DNA of 64,000 bases, from the NCBI GenBank assembly GCA_964495935.1, contig CAZBXQ010000010.1:3756-67755 (forward strand), given 5' to 3'. The DNA comes from JAJYSO01 sp964495935 (lineage in GTDB: Bacteria; Bacteroidota; Bacteroidia; Flavobacteriales; Flavobacteriaceae). Positions 27,356 to 36,505 of the stretch are shown here, one piece after another (position 1 is the stretch's first letter; every line of letters starts with the position of its first letter). The notes under the pieces are model-generated. The model ran no database searches. It saw only the letters and a program-made list of their open reading frames with translations, and had not been told where the DNA came from. The position numbers and the translations under genes were made by a program.

Positions 27356-28573
27356 ATGAACTACGCCACGGCAACCCAGTGGATGTTTCAGCAGCTCCCG
27401 CTCTATCAACGCCAGGGAAAAACCGCTTTCAAAGCCGATTTAAGAAACATCCAACGCCTATCCGCTTATCTTGATCATCCGGAAAAAAAGTTCAAAAGTA
27501 TCCACGTTGCGGGAACCAACGGAAAGGGATCCGTTTGTCACATGCTGGCCTCCGTCTTTCAGGAAGCCGGCTATAAAACCGGACTTCACACCTCCCCGCA
27601 TTTAAAAGATTTCCGAGAGCGCATCCGGATTAACGGAAAAATGATACCCCAGCAAAGGGTAACTTCTTTTATCGAACGAAATAAGGACTTTCTGGAAAAA
27701 GAACAACTCTCCTTTTTTGAGATGAGCGTGGGCTTGACGTTCAGCTATTTCGCCGAAGAGGAAGTGGATATTGCTATTATTGAAACCGGGCTGGGCGGAC
27801 GTTTGGATTCGACCAACATCATTCAGCCCGAACTCTCCATAATCACCAATATCGGACTGGATCATACGGCCCTTTTAGGCGATACACTACCCAAAATCGC
27901 CACCGAAAAAGCCGGTATTATAAAATCACATACCCCGGTCGTCATCGGTCAAAAAAACAACTTGACGACACCGGTATTTGAAAAGCAGGCACAGGCCTCA
28001 AAAGCGAAGCTTTATTTTGCTAAGGAGTTTACCGCTAAGCCCTATCCCACCGACCTCCAAGGGGCTTACCAAAAAGAAAACCAGCAGACCGTTTTGGCTG
28101 CACTTCACATTTTACAAAATAAAGGTTGGATTATCCCCGAAGAAGCCCGGTTAAAAGGCTTTTTAAACTGTATAGAAAACACCGGACTACAAGGCCGCTG
28201 GCAGGTCTTGAGCCAAGCCCCCAAGATGATATGTGATACCGCCCACAATAAGGAGGGACTTAGTCTGGTGTTACAACAAATACGACAAGAACCATACGCC
28301 ACCCTCCGTATGGTGATAGGGGTCGTCAATGACAAAGATTTGACCACGATTCTCCCTTTATTTCCCAAAGAAGCTAAATATTACTTTTGCGAAGCCCAAA
28401 TACCGCGGCGGCTCAAAGCCGAAGTACTTGCCCGGGAAGCGAGTTCCTACGGGCTTCACGGTACCGTCTTTAAAAGCGTTAAAGAAGCCTTGGAAGCCGC
28501 AACAAAAGAAGCCGCAGAAAAGGACCTCATATTTGTTGGCGGCAGTACATTTACCGTGGCCGAGGCACTTTAA
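27356..28573 (+). CDS. folC: folylpolyglutamate synthase / dihydrofolate synthase
   Basis: A 405-residue Mur-ligase-fold enzyme that joins dihydropteroate to glutamate and extends folate polyglutamate chains. The P-loop is HVAGTNGKGSVCHML. ETGLGGRLDSTNII, the IGLDHTALLG magnesium segment and CDTAHNKEG (Mur-ligase DxAHN) are all present. It follows the TonB gene by six bases, so it is likely transcribed with exbBD-tonB, an arrangement common in Flavobacteriaceae. Confidence 0.92.
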   Translation: MNYATATQWMFQQLPLYQRQGKTAFKADLRNIQRLSAYLDHPEKKFKSIHVAGTNGKGSVCHMLASVFQEAGYKTGLHTSPHLKDFRERIRINGKMIPQQRVTSFIERNKDFLEKEQLSFFEMSVGLTFSYFAEEEVDIAIIETGLGGRLDSTNIIQPELSIITNIGLDHTALLGDTLPKIATEKAGIIKSHTPVVIGQKNNLTTPVFEKQAQASKAKLYFAKEFTAKPYPTDLQGAYQKENQQTVLAALHILQNKGWIIPEEARLKGFLNCIENTGLQGRWQVLSQAPKMICDTAHNKEGLSLVLQQIRQEPYATLRMVIGVVNDKDLTTILPLFPKEAKYYFCEAQIPRRLKAEVLAREASSYGLHGTVFKSVKEALEAATKEAAEKDLIFVGGSTFTVAEAL

Positions 28574-28635
28574 ATAACGGGATCAAAACGGGCCAAAAAC
28601 ACTAAAAATAATTTCATTTTTTTTCGACTAATATT

Positions 28636-28664
28636 TTGCCGAATATAAAATTGGTTTATATTTG
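28636..28664 (+). promoter_or_regulatory. tRNA-Val(UAC) promoter, TTG-N18-TATATTTG
   Basis: TTG at 28636-28638 and TATATTTG at 28657-28664, spacer 18. The tRNA begins 14 bases after the box, in line with a very short leader. Confidence 0.8.
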
Positions 28665-28677
28665 CATTCATTATTTG

Positions 28678-28752
28678 GGGCGCTTAGCTCAGTTGGTTTA
28701 GAGCACTTGGTTTACACCCAAGGGGTCGGGGGTTCGAATCCCTCAGCGCCCA
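28678..28752 (+). tRNA. tRNA-Val (anticodon UAC)
   Basis: The acceptor stem pairs GGGCGCT with AGCGCCC, discriminator A. D arm GCTC/GAGC, anticodon stem CTTGG/CCAAG with loop TTTACAC (anticodon TAC), and T loop TTCGAAT. The CCA end is not encoded. It reads GUA/GUG valine codons. Confidence 0.96.
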
Positions 28753-28756
28753 CTTC

Positions 28757-28785
28757 AAAAAGCCTAAATAAGTTTAGGTTTTTTT
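28757..28785 (+). terminator. terminator after tRNA-Val(UAC)
   Basis: Stem CCTAAA/TTTAGG (28763-28768 and 28773-28778), 4-base loop, then seven T. It lies 10 bases after the tRNA. Confidence 0.75.
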
Positions 28786-28803
28786 CATTTTAGCGAAAAT
28801 CCT

Positions 28804-28811
28804 TAACTTTG
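28804..28811 (+). promoter_or_regulatory. -7 box of tRNA-Val(GAC)
   Basis: TAACTTTG, a perfect TANNTTTG box, lies 19 bases before the tRNA. A -33 TTG is not seen; T-rich terminator sequence occupies that place. Confidence 0.6.
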
Positions 28812-28829
28812 CGCGAAATATCAATCTTT

Positions 28830-28904
28830 GGAGTGTTAGCTCAGTTGGTTTAGAGCATCACCTTGACAGGGTGGGGGTCATTGGTTCGAATCCAATACAC
28901 TTCA
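28830..28904 (+). tRNA. tRNA-Val (anticodon GAC)
   Basis: Acceptor GGAGTGT pairs with ACACTTC (one G-U), discriminator A. The anticodon loop is TTGACAG, anticodon GAC, on the stem TCACC/GGTGG. T loop TTCGAAT. CCA is not encoded. It reads GUC/GUU codons, complementing the first tRNA. Confidence 0.95.
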
Positions 28905-28911
28905 CACCTTC

Positions 28912-28947
28912 AAAAATCCCGGATTATTTTTAATCCGGGATTTTTTT
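28912..28947 (+). terminator. terminator after tRNA-Val(GAC)
   Basis: A 13-bp perfect stem (AAATCCCGGATTA / TAATCCGGGATTT), loop TTTT, and a T run. Element copy C is inserted just past the T run. Confidence 0.9.
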
Positions 28948-28950
28948 ATT

Positions 28951-29029
28951 GAGGTGGTTTAAACTTTTGGGATTGAAGCGAAAAATAGAGATTATTTTGC
29001 AGCCACTTTTTGAAAGTTTAAATGACCTC
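28951..29029 (-). mobile_element. MITE-like element, copy C (internally deleted)
   Basis: A 79-bp copy in the opposite orientation to A and B. Both terminal repeats are intact (GAGGTGGTTTAAACTTTT and, inward from the other end, GAGGTCATTTAAACTTTC), but 81 bp of the middle are missing between GAGATTATT and TTGCAGCC. It is flanked by ATT on both sides, again a 3-bp duplication. Confidence 0.85.
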
Positions 29030-29163
29030 ATTAACATCACTTCTTAAAAAACGGCCGGACTTACCTTCGATACGGAGGAATATATGTTTTCCTCAATCCC
29101 TCGATCCGCTTATTAAATAGTACCTACCGACCATTTATTTCAACAACAGGCAACTTTCCCCGC

Positions 29164-30432
29164 TTATAAAATCTCCACGATTCTTTCCATGGCCATTCCC
29201 CGGGATCCCTTTATTAATATTACGCTGTCGGTGATCTCGATTTTTTGAAGAGCCGTTTTCAACGCTTCAAATGTTCTGAATTTACAAATTTTATCGACCG
29301 TTGTTTCTCCAAATGTAGCACCGCACACTAATGCTCGATCCAGATTGGAATCTTCCAATTGGTCAACAATCTTTTGATGTTCGATCAAGGAGGTTTCTCC
29401 AATCTCAAACATATCTCCCAAAATAGCAACCTTTTTGCTTCCTTCCAATTCCTTTAAATTATCGATTGCCAGCTTCATACTGGTGGGATTTGCATTATAG
29501 GCATCCAGAATAATCCGATTGGAACCCCGGGTAAAAATTTGCGATCGATTCTCAATTGGTTGATAATTCTCTATAGCTTTTTTAACCGCTTGCACCGGGA
29601 TTTCAAAATACTTCCCAATCCCCACCGCGGCCGTGATATTTTTCGCATTATAGCTTCCTAAAAGATGACTCTTTATGGAGACCCCATCGTACTGCACTCC
29701 CGCAAAATGACCGTGAGAATCCAAACGAATGATACAGTCGGCATCGGGCGATTCACCAAAAGAATAGATTTTCCCTCCTTTACTCTGCTGCACTTGAAGA
29801 GGATCATCTTTATTAATAAAGATAACCGCATTACGATTTCTTAGTGAATGATAAAGCTCACTCTTTCCTTTAATAACCCCTTCAAATCCTCCAAATCCTT
29901 CCAAATGAGCCTTTCCAAAATTGGTAATATATCCATAATCCGGCTCGGCGATCTCACATAAGCTTTCAATCTCTTTTTGATGATTAGCTCCCATTTCAAC
30001 CACCCCAAATTCGGTTGACGAATCCATTGCCAAAAGAGTCAGTGGAACCCCAATGTGATTATTGAGATTTCCCCGGGTATAGACGATCTTATATTTCTGT
30101 CCTAAAACCGCAGCAATCAGCTCCTTTGTGGTCGTTTTCCCGTTACTTCCGGTAATGGCAAGGATCGGTAATCCCAACACTCGCCGATGATGATGAGCCA
30201 ATTCCTGTAAAGCCTGCAAACTCTTCTTTACATAAAAAAAACGAGAATCTCCCTTCCATACAGGATCATCGACTACGGCTTTTACAGCACCGCCCTCCAC
30301 GGCGTCCTGTGCAAATTTATTACCATTAAAATGCTCCCCGCTCAACGCAAAAAATAATTTCCCGGCAATTTCCTGTCGGGTATCGGTGGCCACTCCCGTA
30401 CTATTTAAAAAAAGCTCATAAAGTTCTTCCAT
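29164..30432 (-). CDS. murF: UDP-MurNAc-tripeptide--D-Ala-D-Ala ligase
   Basis: A 422-residue cytoplasmic Mur ligase adding D-Ala-D-Ala to the peptidoglycan precursor. The N-terminal DTR of GVATDTRQEIAGKLFFALSG binds UDP; the P-loop is ITGSNGKTTTKELIAAV; NNHIGVPLTLL and LDAYNANPTSM (central and C-terminal domains) are present. It lies downstream of gldJ on the same strand, a common order in Flavobacteriaceae, with a terminator hairpin in the 79-base gap. Confidence 0.92.
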   Translation of the reverse strand: MEELYELFLNSTGVATDTRQEIAGKLFFALSGEHFNGNKFAQDAVEGGAVKAVVDDPVWKGDSRFFYVKKSLQALQELAHHHRRVLGLPILAITGSNGKTTTKELIAAVLGQKYKIVYTRGNLNNHIGVPLTLLAMDSSTEFGVVEMGANHQKEIESLCEIAEPDYGYITNFGKAHLEGFGGFEGVIKGKSELYHSLRNRNAVIFINKDDPLQVQQSKGGKIYSFGESPDADCIIRLDSHGHFAGVQYDGVSIKSHLLGSYNAKNITAAVGIGKYFEIPVQAVKKAIENYQPIENRSQIFTRGSNRIILDAYNANPTSMKLAIDNLKELEGSKKVAILGDMFEIGETSLIEHQKIVDQLEDSNLDRALVCGATFGETTVDKICKFRTFEALKTALQKIEITDSVILIKGSRGMAMERIVEIL

Positions 30433-30450
30433 TCGTCTCTGTCATCACGA

Positions 30451-30485
30451 AAAAAGCCCTTGAAACGATCTTCAAAGGGCTTTAT
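30451..30485 (-). terminator. terminator-like hairpin between gldJ and murF
   Basis: On the minus strand AAAGCCCTTTGAA and TTTCAAGGGCTTT flank a short loop and are followed by T6. It ends the gldJ transcript or attenuates read-through into murF; no separate murF promoter was found after it. Confidence 0.75.
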
Positions 30486-30511
30486 TGTTATTAATAAGTA
30501 TTCAACTATAA

Positions 30512-32173
30512 TTAACGTTTTGTACGTCTTCCTTTTTTATCCGGTCCAAAACGTGACATGGCATTTCTAAAACCGATATAATCAGTCGCCATATCTTGGG
30601 GGTAATAACGTCGTTGAGCCGGGTCCAGCCAATAGGCATTATCTTTCCACGATCCTCCTTTTACAACTCGTGTTTCATTACTAATAAGCGTGGTTCTGTT
30701 CTTGTCGTCATAATTCTTTTCCAGATTATTGAGACTATCCCTTGAAGCCCTATTCAGGGGAGAGTTATACATTCTTTGGCTGTCGGAGAGTTCTCCTTCC
30801 TGTCGATAAAACAAAGAAGATGATTTGTCACCGTCCCGGTAATTTCGGTTATCGCTACGATCATAATTAAACCGCATATACATCTGATCATCGTCAATGG
30901 CTTCTTGTTTTACCTCTCCGGGCAATCCTACCGCAACAATCCGCCCGGTAGTCAAAGTGTCATAATCAATAGCATCGTCATCGATAATAACCACTTTACC
31001 GTCTTCTCCAATCACATTTTCCGTATATACGTTTCCACGGAAATAGTTGAAGTCATTCAATTTCATATCGATTCGGGGGCGATATACATCGGCCACCCAT
31101 TCGGCCACATTGCCTGCCATATCATAGAGTCCGTAATCGTTGGGAGGATAACTCTTAATCTCATTAGTGGCATTTGCCCCGTCACTGGTCCATCCCGAGA
31201 CCCCGCTATAATCTCCATACCCTTGCTTATAGTTGGCCAACTGTGCCCCTGTTAACCGCCCTCTTCCGGCAATGGTATATTGTCCGTCCCAGGGATATTT
31301 CTTACGTCCGCGATAATTATTATACTCTCTTTTTGAAGAAAGCCCCATGGCCGCATATTCCCATTCTGCCTCGGTAGGCAATCGATAATCCGGAAGCAGG
31401 ATTCCGTCTTTTAATTGGGCGTAATGATGAATCGTATCACCATGCACAACCTCAATGAATTTATCAGCCTGTTTTCCTCCTCGAATCAGTGAGTCATTTC
31501 CTCCATAGGTAGATTTAGGATCGGTTAAATAGGCATACGTACTAAACTGAGTTCCTTTATCACTTTTATACCGGGCACCCTTGGCAAAAACCCCTTCATC
31601 TTCCATCAATTTTTCATTTACCCGATCGGTTCTCCATTTACTAAACTCGTTAGCCTGCACCCAACTGACCCCTACAACCGGGTAATTTTGATAGGCCGCA
31701 TGGCGCAAATAGTAATTAATATAGGTCGATCGTTCTCCTAAAGGCGTTCGCCAAACCAAGGTATCGGGCAAAGCTCCTTTGTAAATGTTTCTATATCGTT
31801 CTTCACGGGGTGGAAAAGTAGCCTTCAACCAATCCAGATATTGCAGATACATTCGGTTGGTCACTTCGGTCTCATCCATATAGAATGAGGCCACGGTTTG
31901 TTGGGTCGGTGTATTATTCCAATCATGCATAGGATCATCGGCAACTTTACCCATGGTAAAAGTCCCTCCCGGAATAAGCACCAGACCCGGCCCTGTAGGT
32001 TGATCTTTATATCCGGTTGCATAACGCGCCCCACCATCCTTGCCTGTAATATCCCAACCTGTAGCTCTGGAATGTTTTTCATAATCGCGGGAATTATTAC
32101 ATCCCACAAGGACTATAAGTGAAAGTAAGAAAGAAGCCGTAACGGCAAAAGAGGTTTTAAATTTCATCTTCAT
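30512..32173 (-). CDS. gldJ: gliding motility lipoprotein GldJ
   Basis: A 553-residue lipoprotein: signal up to the cysteine in LIVLVGCNNSRDYEKHSRAT. The remainder is an FGE-sulfatase/SUMF1-type fold: LIPGGTFTMGKVADDP, DETEVTNRMYLQYLDWL, RLPTEAEWEYAAMG, MAGNVAEWVADVY, VKGGSWKD and YIGFRNAMSRFG. GldJ is required for gliding and is part of the GldKLMN/type IX secretion machinery in Flavobacteriia. The basic C-terminal tail (KKGRRTKR) is typical. porV is encoded divergently. Two ATGs (32173, 32167) are possible starts. Confidence 0.92.
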   Translation of the reverse strand: MKMKFKTSFAVTASFLLSLIVLVGCNNSRDYEKHSRATGWDITGKDGGARYATGYKDQPTGPGLVLIPGGTFTMGKVADDPMHDWNNTPTQQTVASFYMDETEVTNRMYLQYLDWLKATFPPREERYRNIYKGALPDTLVWRTPLGERSTYINYYLRHAAYQNYPVVGVSWVQANEFSKWRTDRVNEKLMEDEGVFAKGARYKSDKGTQFSTYAYLTDPKSTYGGNDSLIRGGKQADKFIEVVHGDTIHHYAQLKDGILLPDYRLPTEAEWEYAAMGLSSKREYNNYRGRKKYPWDGQYTIAGRGRLTGAQLANYKQGYGDYSGVSGWTSDGANATNEIKSYPPNDYGLYDMAGNVAEWVADVYRPRIDMKLNDFNYFRGNVYTENVIGEDGKVVIIDDDAIDYDTLTTGRIVAVGLPGEVKQEAIDDDQMYMRFNYDRSDNRNYRDGDKSSSLFYRQEGELSDSQRMYNSPLNRASRDSLNNLEKNYDDKNRTTLISNETRVVKGGSWKDNAYWLDPAQRRYYPQDMATDYIGFRNAMSRFGPDKKGRRTKR

Positions 32174-32195
32174 TCTTTAAAAACAAATTCCGACC

Positions 32196-32225
32196 GCAAG
32201 ATAAATGAATTAAATTAATCTCCAA
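32196..32225 (-). promoter_or_regulatory. gldJ promoter, TTG-N19-TATCTTGC
   Basis: On the minus strand TTG (32223-32225) is separated by 19 bases from TATCTTGC (32196-32203), a variant of TATCTTTG. It lies 23 bases before the gldJ start. Confidence 0.6.
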
Positions 32226-32316
32226 AAATTTTTAATTCTCAATGAGATCATAGCCTTGAGCCGGTCTGTTTTATAACGGATTTGAACCCGGATTATTACT
32301 ATTCCCGTAAAAATAT

Positions 32317-32324
32317 TACCTTTG
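32317..32324 (+). promoter_or_regulatory. -7 box of porV
   Basis: TACCTTTG is a perfect TANNTTTG box 101 bases before the porV start; TTA occurs in place of TTG upstream. The untranslated leader would be about 95 bases. Confidence 0.5.
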
Positions 32325-32424
32325 CTTCACAAACTCTCCGGTCTTACAAAAAGCCATCTTAAATCGGATCCCATAATCGGATGCAGAACTTTACACGGAT
32401 TCTTTCAACTTGTAAAAAGTTTTT

Positions 32425-33585
32425 ATGAAAAAAACGCATGTTTTGCTTTTTCTAACGCTTGTTGGTTTCTGTGCGTCTGCAATTTCGCAAACCAGTACTT
32501 CTGCAGCCCTGAAAAACCGACCCATTAGCGTGGCCGTTCCTTTCTTAACGGTTCCCGGGGATGCTCGGGCCGCCGGAATAGGAGATATGGGAATTGCCAC
32601 TTCCTCCGATATCTACGCCCAGCAATGGAACGCCGCGAAGTATGCCTTTTTCGAGCATCAAAACGGAATCGGATTATCATACATTCCGTATCTCCGAAAA
32701 CTGACCAATGACATTAATGTCGGTCAAATTAACTATGCTCACCGGATCAACGGCCGGAGTGCCTTTGCAATAAGCCTCCGGTACTTTAACTTGGGTAAGG
32801 TATCCAGTCGGCAAACGGCTACCGAAACGGGACTGGAATTGAAGCCCAATCAATTAGCCGTCGATGCCAGTTATGCTTTAAAATTGAGTAAAGATTTTTC
32901 AATGGGCATTACGCTTCGTTATATCCGATCGGATTTAAAAATACAAACGGCTGTGGAAGATGCTTCTGTCGCCAATGCTTTCAGTACCGATATTTCGGGA
33001 TATTTTGAAAGTGATATTATGGCTTTTAAAAACTTTGACGGGCAGTGGCGCGCCGGATTCAATCTCTCTAATATAGGTCCAAAAATCAACTATGGAAGTC
33101 AGGGCGAAGAGGGATTCCTGCCCACCAATCTCGGAATCGGCGGGGGCTTCGATTTTATTTTCGACAGCGACCACAAGATTGGCGTTTATACCGAGCTCAA
33201 CAAACTTCTCGTTCCCACGCCCAGCGATTCTAACGGAGACGGGATTATCAACCGCGACGACCAGTATTACCAGAAAGCAGCTATTGGCGGTATTTTTTCT
33301 TCCTTTAACGATGCTCCCGGAGGGCTCCGGGAAGAACTTAAAGAAGTTATCTGGGCCGTGGGCACCGAATATCAATTCAGAAATCGTTTTTCCCTGCGAA
33401 CGGGATACCTCCATGAAAGCCCCGAAAAAGGATTCCGTCAATATATAACATTTGGAATGGGTTTTCAATATGCCCTTGCCGAAATCAATATTTCCTATCT
33501 GCTTTCCACCTCCTCAACCGTTGCCAATCCCTTAGAAGGGGGAATACGATTTAGTCTTGCCTTTCACTTGGGCGACTCCTTCTAA
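32425..33585 (+). CDS. porV: type IX secretion outer-membrane protein PorV
   Basis: A 386-residue outer-membrane beta-barrel of the FadL-like PorV/LptO family. Signal peptide MKKTHVLLFLTLVGFCASAIS is followed by the diagnostic PFLTVPGDARAAGIGDMGIA and SSDIYAQQWNAAKYAF. Barrel strands end in RFSLAFHLGDSF. PorV receives proteins with type IX sorting domains from the translocon and passes them to the surface attachment complex. It is divergent from gldJ, so the locus links gliding and secretion. Confidence 0.93.
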   Translation: MKKTHVLLFLTLVGFCASAISQTSTSAALKNRPISVAVPFLTVPGDARAAGIGDMGIATSSDIYAQQWNAAKYAFFEHQNGIGLSYIPYLRKLTNDINVGQINYAHRINGRSAFAISLRYFNLGKVSSRQTATETGLELKPNQLAVDASYALKLSKDFSMGITLRYIRSDLKIQTAVEDASVANAFSTDISGYFESDIMAFKNFDGQWRAGFNLSNIGPKINYGSQGEEGFLPTNLGIGGGFDFIFDSDHKIGVYTELNKLLVPTPSDSNGDGIINRDDQYYQKAAIGGIFSSFNDAPGGLREELKEVIWAVGTEYQFRNRFSLRTGYLHESPEKGFRQYITFGMGFQYALAEINISYLLSTSSTVANPLEGGIRFSLAFHLGDSF

Positions 33586-33736
33586 ATTCGGTTTAAATAA
33601 TAAAGTCTGCTCAAAAAAAGAGGGCGTTCCATAAAATCCATTTAAAAACATAAAATAAAGAGTTATACACTCCATTTCTCAACCTCGTCAAATTAAATTT
33701 ATCGTTAAAAGAACTTAGGAATCAAACTTAAAATCT

Positions 33737-33744
33737 TATTTTTG
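33737..33744 (+). promoter_or_regulatory. -7 box of pdhA
   Basis: TATTTTTG is a perfect TANNTTTG box, 35 bases before the first possible pdhA start. The -33 position carries TTA. Confidence 0.6.
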
Positions 33745-33778
33745 TCACTCGCGTTTTGACGCTAAAAATTTAATGTTT

Positions 33779-34780
33779 ATGGAAAAGATAACGAAAGAGA
33801 CATATCTGGATTGGTATGAGAACATGTTTTTCTGGCGTAAGTTTGAGGATAAACTGGCACAAGTGTACATTCAGCAAAAAGTTCGCGGATTTCTTCACCT
33901 ATATAATGGTCAGGAAGGGATATTAGCCGGTGCTCTTCATGCGATGGATACCTCCAAAGATCGCATGATTACCTCCTATAGAAATCACGTCCAACCTATC
34001 GGATTAGGTTTGGATCCCAAATATGTAATGGCCGAGTTATACGGCAAGAAAACCGGAAGTTCTCATGGATTGGGAGGTTCTATGCACATCTTCTCAAAAG
34101 AACATAACTTCTTTGGCGGGCACGGTATCGTGGGCGGGCAAATCGCCTTGGGTACAGGAATTGCCTTTGGTGATAAATATTTTAACCGCGACCGCGTTAC
34201 GCTCACCTTTTTGGGCGATGGAGCCACCCGTCAAGGGTCTTTTCACGAATCCATGAACCTGGCGATGTCTTGGCAATTACCCGTAGTTTTCTGTATTGAG
34301 AACAACGGCTATGCGATGGGAACCTCAACCCAAAGAACATCAAATCAAACCGAACTCTGGAAATTGGCCCTCGGCTTTGATATGCCCAGTGGCCCGGTAG
34401 ATGGGATGAAGCCGGCCAAGGTAGCCGAGGCTTTAGACGAAGCCATAAAACGCGCCCGAAGTGGTGGAGGCCCTACCTTATTAGAGTTAAAAACTTATCG
34501 TTATCGGGGTCACTCCATGAGTGATGCCCAACATTACCGAACGAAAGAGGAGGTCAAAGAATATCAAAAACTGGATCCTATCCTCCAAGTAAAAAATAAA
34601 ATCTTAGAAGAAGAATGGGCTACCGAAGACGATCTTAAAGAGATCGATAAACGGGTTAAAGCACACGTAAAAGAATGTGAGAAATTTGCCGATGAATCTG
34701 ATTGGCCCGATAAAAGCGTGATGTACGATGCCGTTTATGAACAAGAAGATTACCCATTTTTACCACATAAATTAGATTAA
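33779..34780 (+). CDS. pdhA: pyruvate dehydrogenase E1 component, alpha subunit
   Basis: A 333-residue E1-alpha. RKFEDKLAQVYIQQKVRGFLH, GKKTGSSHGLGGSMH, the thiamine-diphosphate motif GDGATRQGSFHESMNLA with ENNGYAMGT, and YRYRGHSMSDAQHYR (phosphorylation-loop region) are all typical of PDH E1-alpha. It ends three bases before the E2 gene. E1-beta is not in the window and must be encoded elsewhere. The start may be the ATG at 33773, two codons upstream; 33779 (MEKITKETY) fits family starts better. Confidence 0.92.
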   Translation: MEKITKETYLDWYENMFFWRKFEDKLAQVYIQQKVRGFLHLYNGQEGILAGALHAMDTSKDRMITSYRNHVQPIGLGLDPKYVMAELYGKKTGSSHGLGGSMHIFSKEHNFFGGHGIVGGQIALGTGIAFGDKYFNRDRVTLTFLGDGATRQGSFHESMNLAMSWQLPVVFCIENNGYAMGTSTQRTSNQTELWKLALGFDMPSGPVDGMKPAKVAEALDEAIKRARSGGGPTLLELKTYRYRGHSMSDAQHYRTKEEVKEYQKLDPILQVKNKILEEEWATEDDLKEIDKRVKAHVKECEKFADESDWPDKSVMYDAVYEQEDYPFLPHKLD

Positions 34781-34783
34781 GCT

Positions 34784-36469
34784 ATGGCCGATGTTATTAA
34801 TATGCCCCTTTTGAGTGACACCATGGAAGAAGGAACCATTGCAAAATGGCTCAAGAAAAAGGGAGATCAAGTTGAAGAAGGAGACATTTTAGCAGAAATA
34901 GAAACCGACAAGGCGACCATGGAATTTGAGTCCTTTTATGAAGGCACCCTGTTGCACATTGCCGTTGAAGAAGGAGATACCGTCCCGGTAAATCAGATGA
35001 TTGCGATCATTGGCGAAGAAGATGAGGATATAGAAGAACTCCTTGCCAATGCCGGGAAATCTTCCAATGATAAAGAGGATTCAAAATCTGAAAAGAAAGA
35101 TCAAGAAGACCAAGAGCACAAAAAAGAAGAAGCCGATGATAATGATGATGAAGAGGCTGCCGGAGAAATTCCCGATGATGTAGAAGTGATTACCATGCCG
35201 TTACTTTCGGATACCATGGAAGAAGGAACCATTGCCTCCTGGTCTAAAAAAGAAGGAGATGACGTTGAAGAAGGTGATATTTTGGCCGAAATCGAAACCG
35301 ATAAGGCAACCATGGAATTTGAATCTTTCTATGACGGAAAGTTACTAAAAATCATCTTGGGCGAGGGAGAAAGTACACCGATTGAAGACCCCATCGCTAT
35401 TATCGGACCTGAAGGAACGGATGTCGATGCCGTTTTGAAAAGTCTAAAATCCGGTGGATCTAAGAAAAAAGGAAAGAAGGAGGATAACGCAGAAAAAGAG
35501 ACTTCTACAACCGATAGCAGCTCAAAAGAGAACCCAGAAGATACTGAATCTGAATCCACAGAAAAACAAGATACAGGAAAAGACGGAGGCCGTATCTTTG
35601 CCTCTCCCCTGGCCAAACGAATGGCCGCCGACAAAAATATTGACCTTTCTGATGTGGAAGGAACCGGAGAAAACGGCCGTATCGTAAAACGCGATATCGA
35701 AAACTATAAACCCGCTGAAACCACAACGGCCAAGAAGGGTAAAGAACAAGCACCCGCCGCAGCACAGACCTATGTGCCGGTAGGAGAAGAAACTTTCGAA
35801 GAAGTCAAGAACTCACAGATGCGAAAAACCATCGCCAAGCGTCTTACGGCATCGCAATTTGGTGCCCCCCACTACTACCTCACAATTGAAGTAGATATGG
35901 AAAATGCCAGGGCTTCCCGAAAAACGATTAACAACATCCCCGACACTAAGATTTCCTTTAATGATATGGTAATCAAGGCTTCGGCAATAGCCTTACGAAA
36001 ACATCCTCAAGTGAATTCAATTTGGGGCGATGACGTCACTAAGATTGCCAAACATATTCATATTGGCGTAGCAGTAGCGGTTGATGAAGGACTGGTTGTT
36101 CCGGTTCTACGTTTTACAGATCAACAATCTCTGACGCAAATCAATGCCAACGTGAAGAGCCTGGCAAAAAAAGCGCAGGATAAAAAGATTCAACCCGATG
36201 AAATGGAAGGCAGCACATTTACGGTTTCTAATTTGGGAATGTTTGGAATACAGGAATTTACCAGTATTATCAACCAGCCCAACTCCGCCATCCTTTCGGT
36301 AGGAGCCATTGAGGAAAAACCAGTTGTAAAAGATGGAGAGATTGTGGTCGGCCATACAATGAAAGTGACTTTGGCTTGTGATCACCGTACCGTCGATGGT
36401 GCAACCGGTGCCAAATTCCTGCAAACGTTGCGAACGTATTTGGAGAATCCGGTAACGATGTTGGCTTAA
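34784..36469 (+). CDS. pyruvate dehydrogenase E2 (dihydrolipoyl acetyltransferase)
   Basis: A 561-residue E2 with two lipoyl domains (residues 3-78 and 136-210), each with the lipoylated lysine in EIETDKATMEFES. Acidic linkers follow, then a peripheral E1/E3-binding domain (about 265-305, ASPLAKRMAADKNIDL) and a catalytic domain with the active-site DHRTVDGATGAKFL. It transfers acetyl groups to CoA. A hairpin at 36506-36540 follows the gene. With pdhA it forms the two-gene PDH operon of Flavobacteriaceae. Confidence 0.93.
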   Translation: MADVINMPLLSDTMEEGTIAKWLKKKGDQVEEGDILAEIETDKATMEFESFYEGTLLHIAVEEGDTVPVNQMIAIIGEEDEDIEELLANAGKSSNDKEDSKSEKKDQEDQEHKKEEADDNDDEEAAGEIPDDVEVITMPLLSDTMEEGTIASWSKKEGDDVEEGDILAEIETDKATMEFESFYDGKLLKIILGEGESTPIEDPIAIIGPEGTDVDAVLKSLKSGGSKKKGKKEDNAEKETSTTDSSSKENPEDTESESTEKQDTGKDGGRIFASPLAKRMAADKNIDLSDVEGTGENGRIVKRDIENYKPAETTTAKKGKEQAPAAAQTYVPVGEETFEEVKNSQMRKTIAKRLTASQFGAPHYYLTIEVDMENARASRKTINNIPDTKISFNDMVIKASAIALRKHPQVNSIWGDDVTKIAKHIHIGVAVAVDEGLVVPVLRFTDQQSLTQINANVKSLAKKAQDKKIQPDEMEGSTFTVSNLGMFGIQEFTSIINQPNSAILSVGAIEEKPVVKDGEIVVGHTMKVTLACDHRTVDGATGAKFLQTLRTYLENPVTMLA

Positions 36470-36505
36470 AATTAGATTATACAATAATTCCAATTATAGG
36501 TTTAC

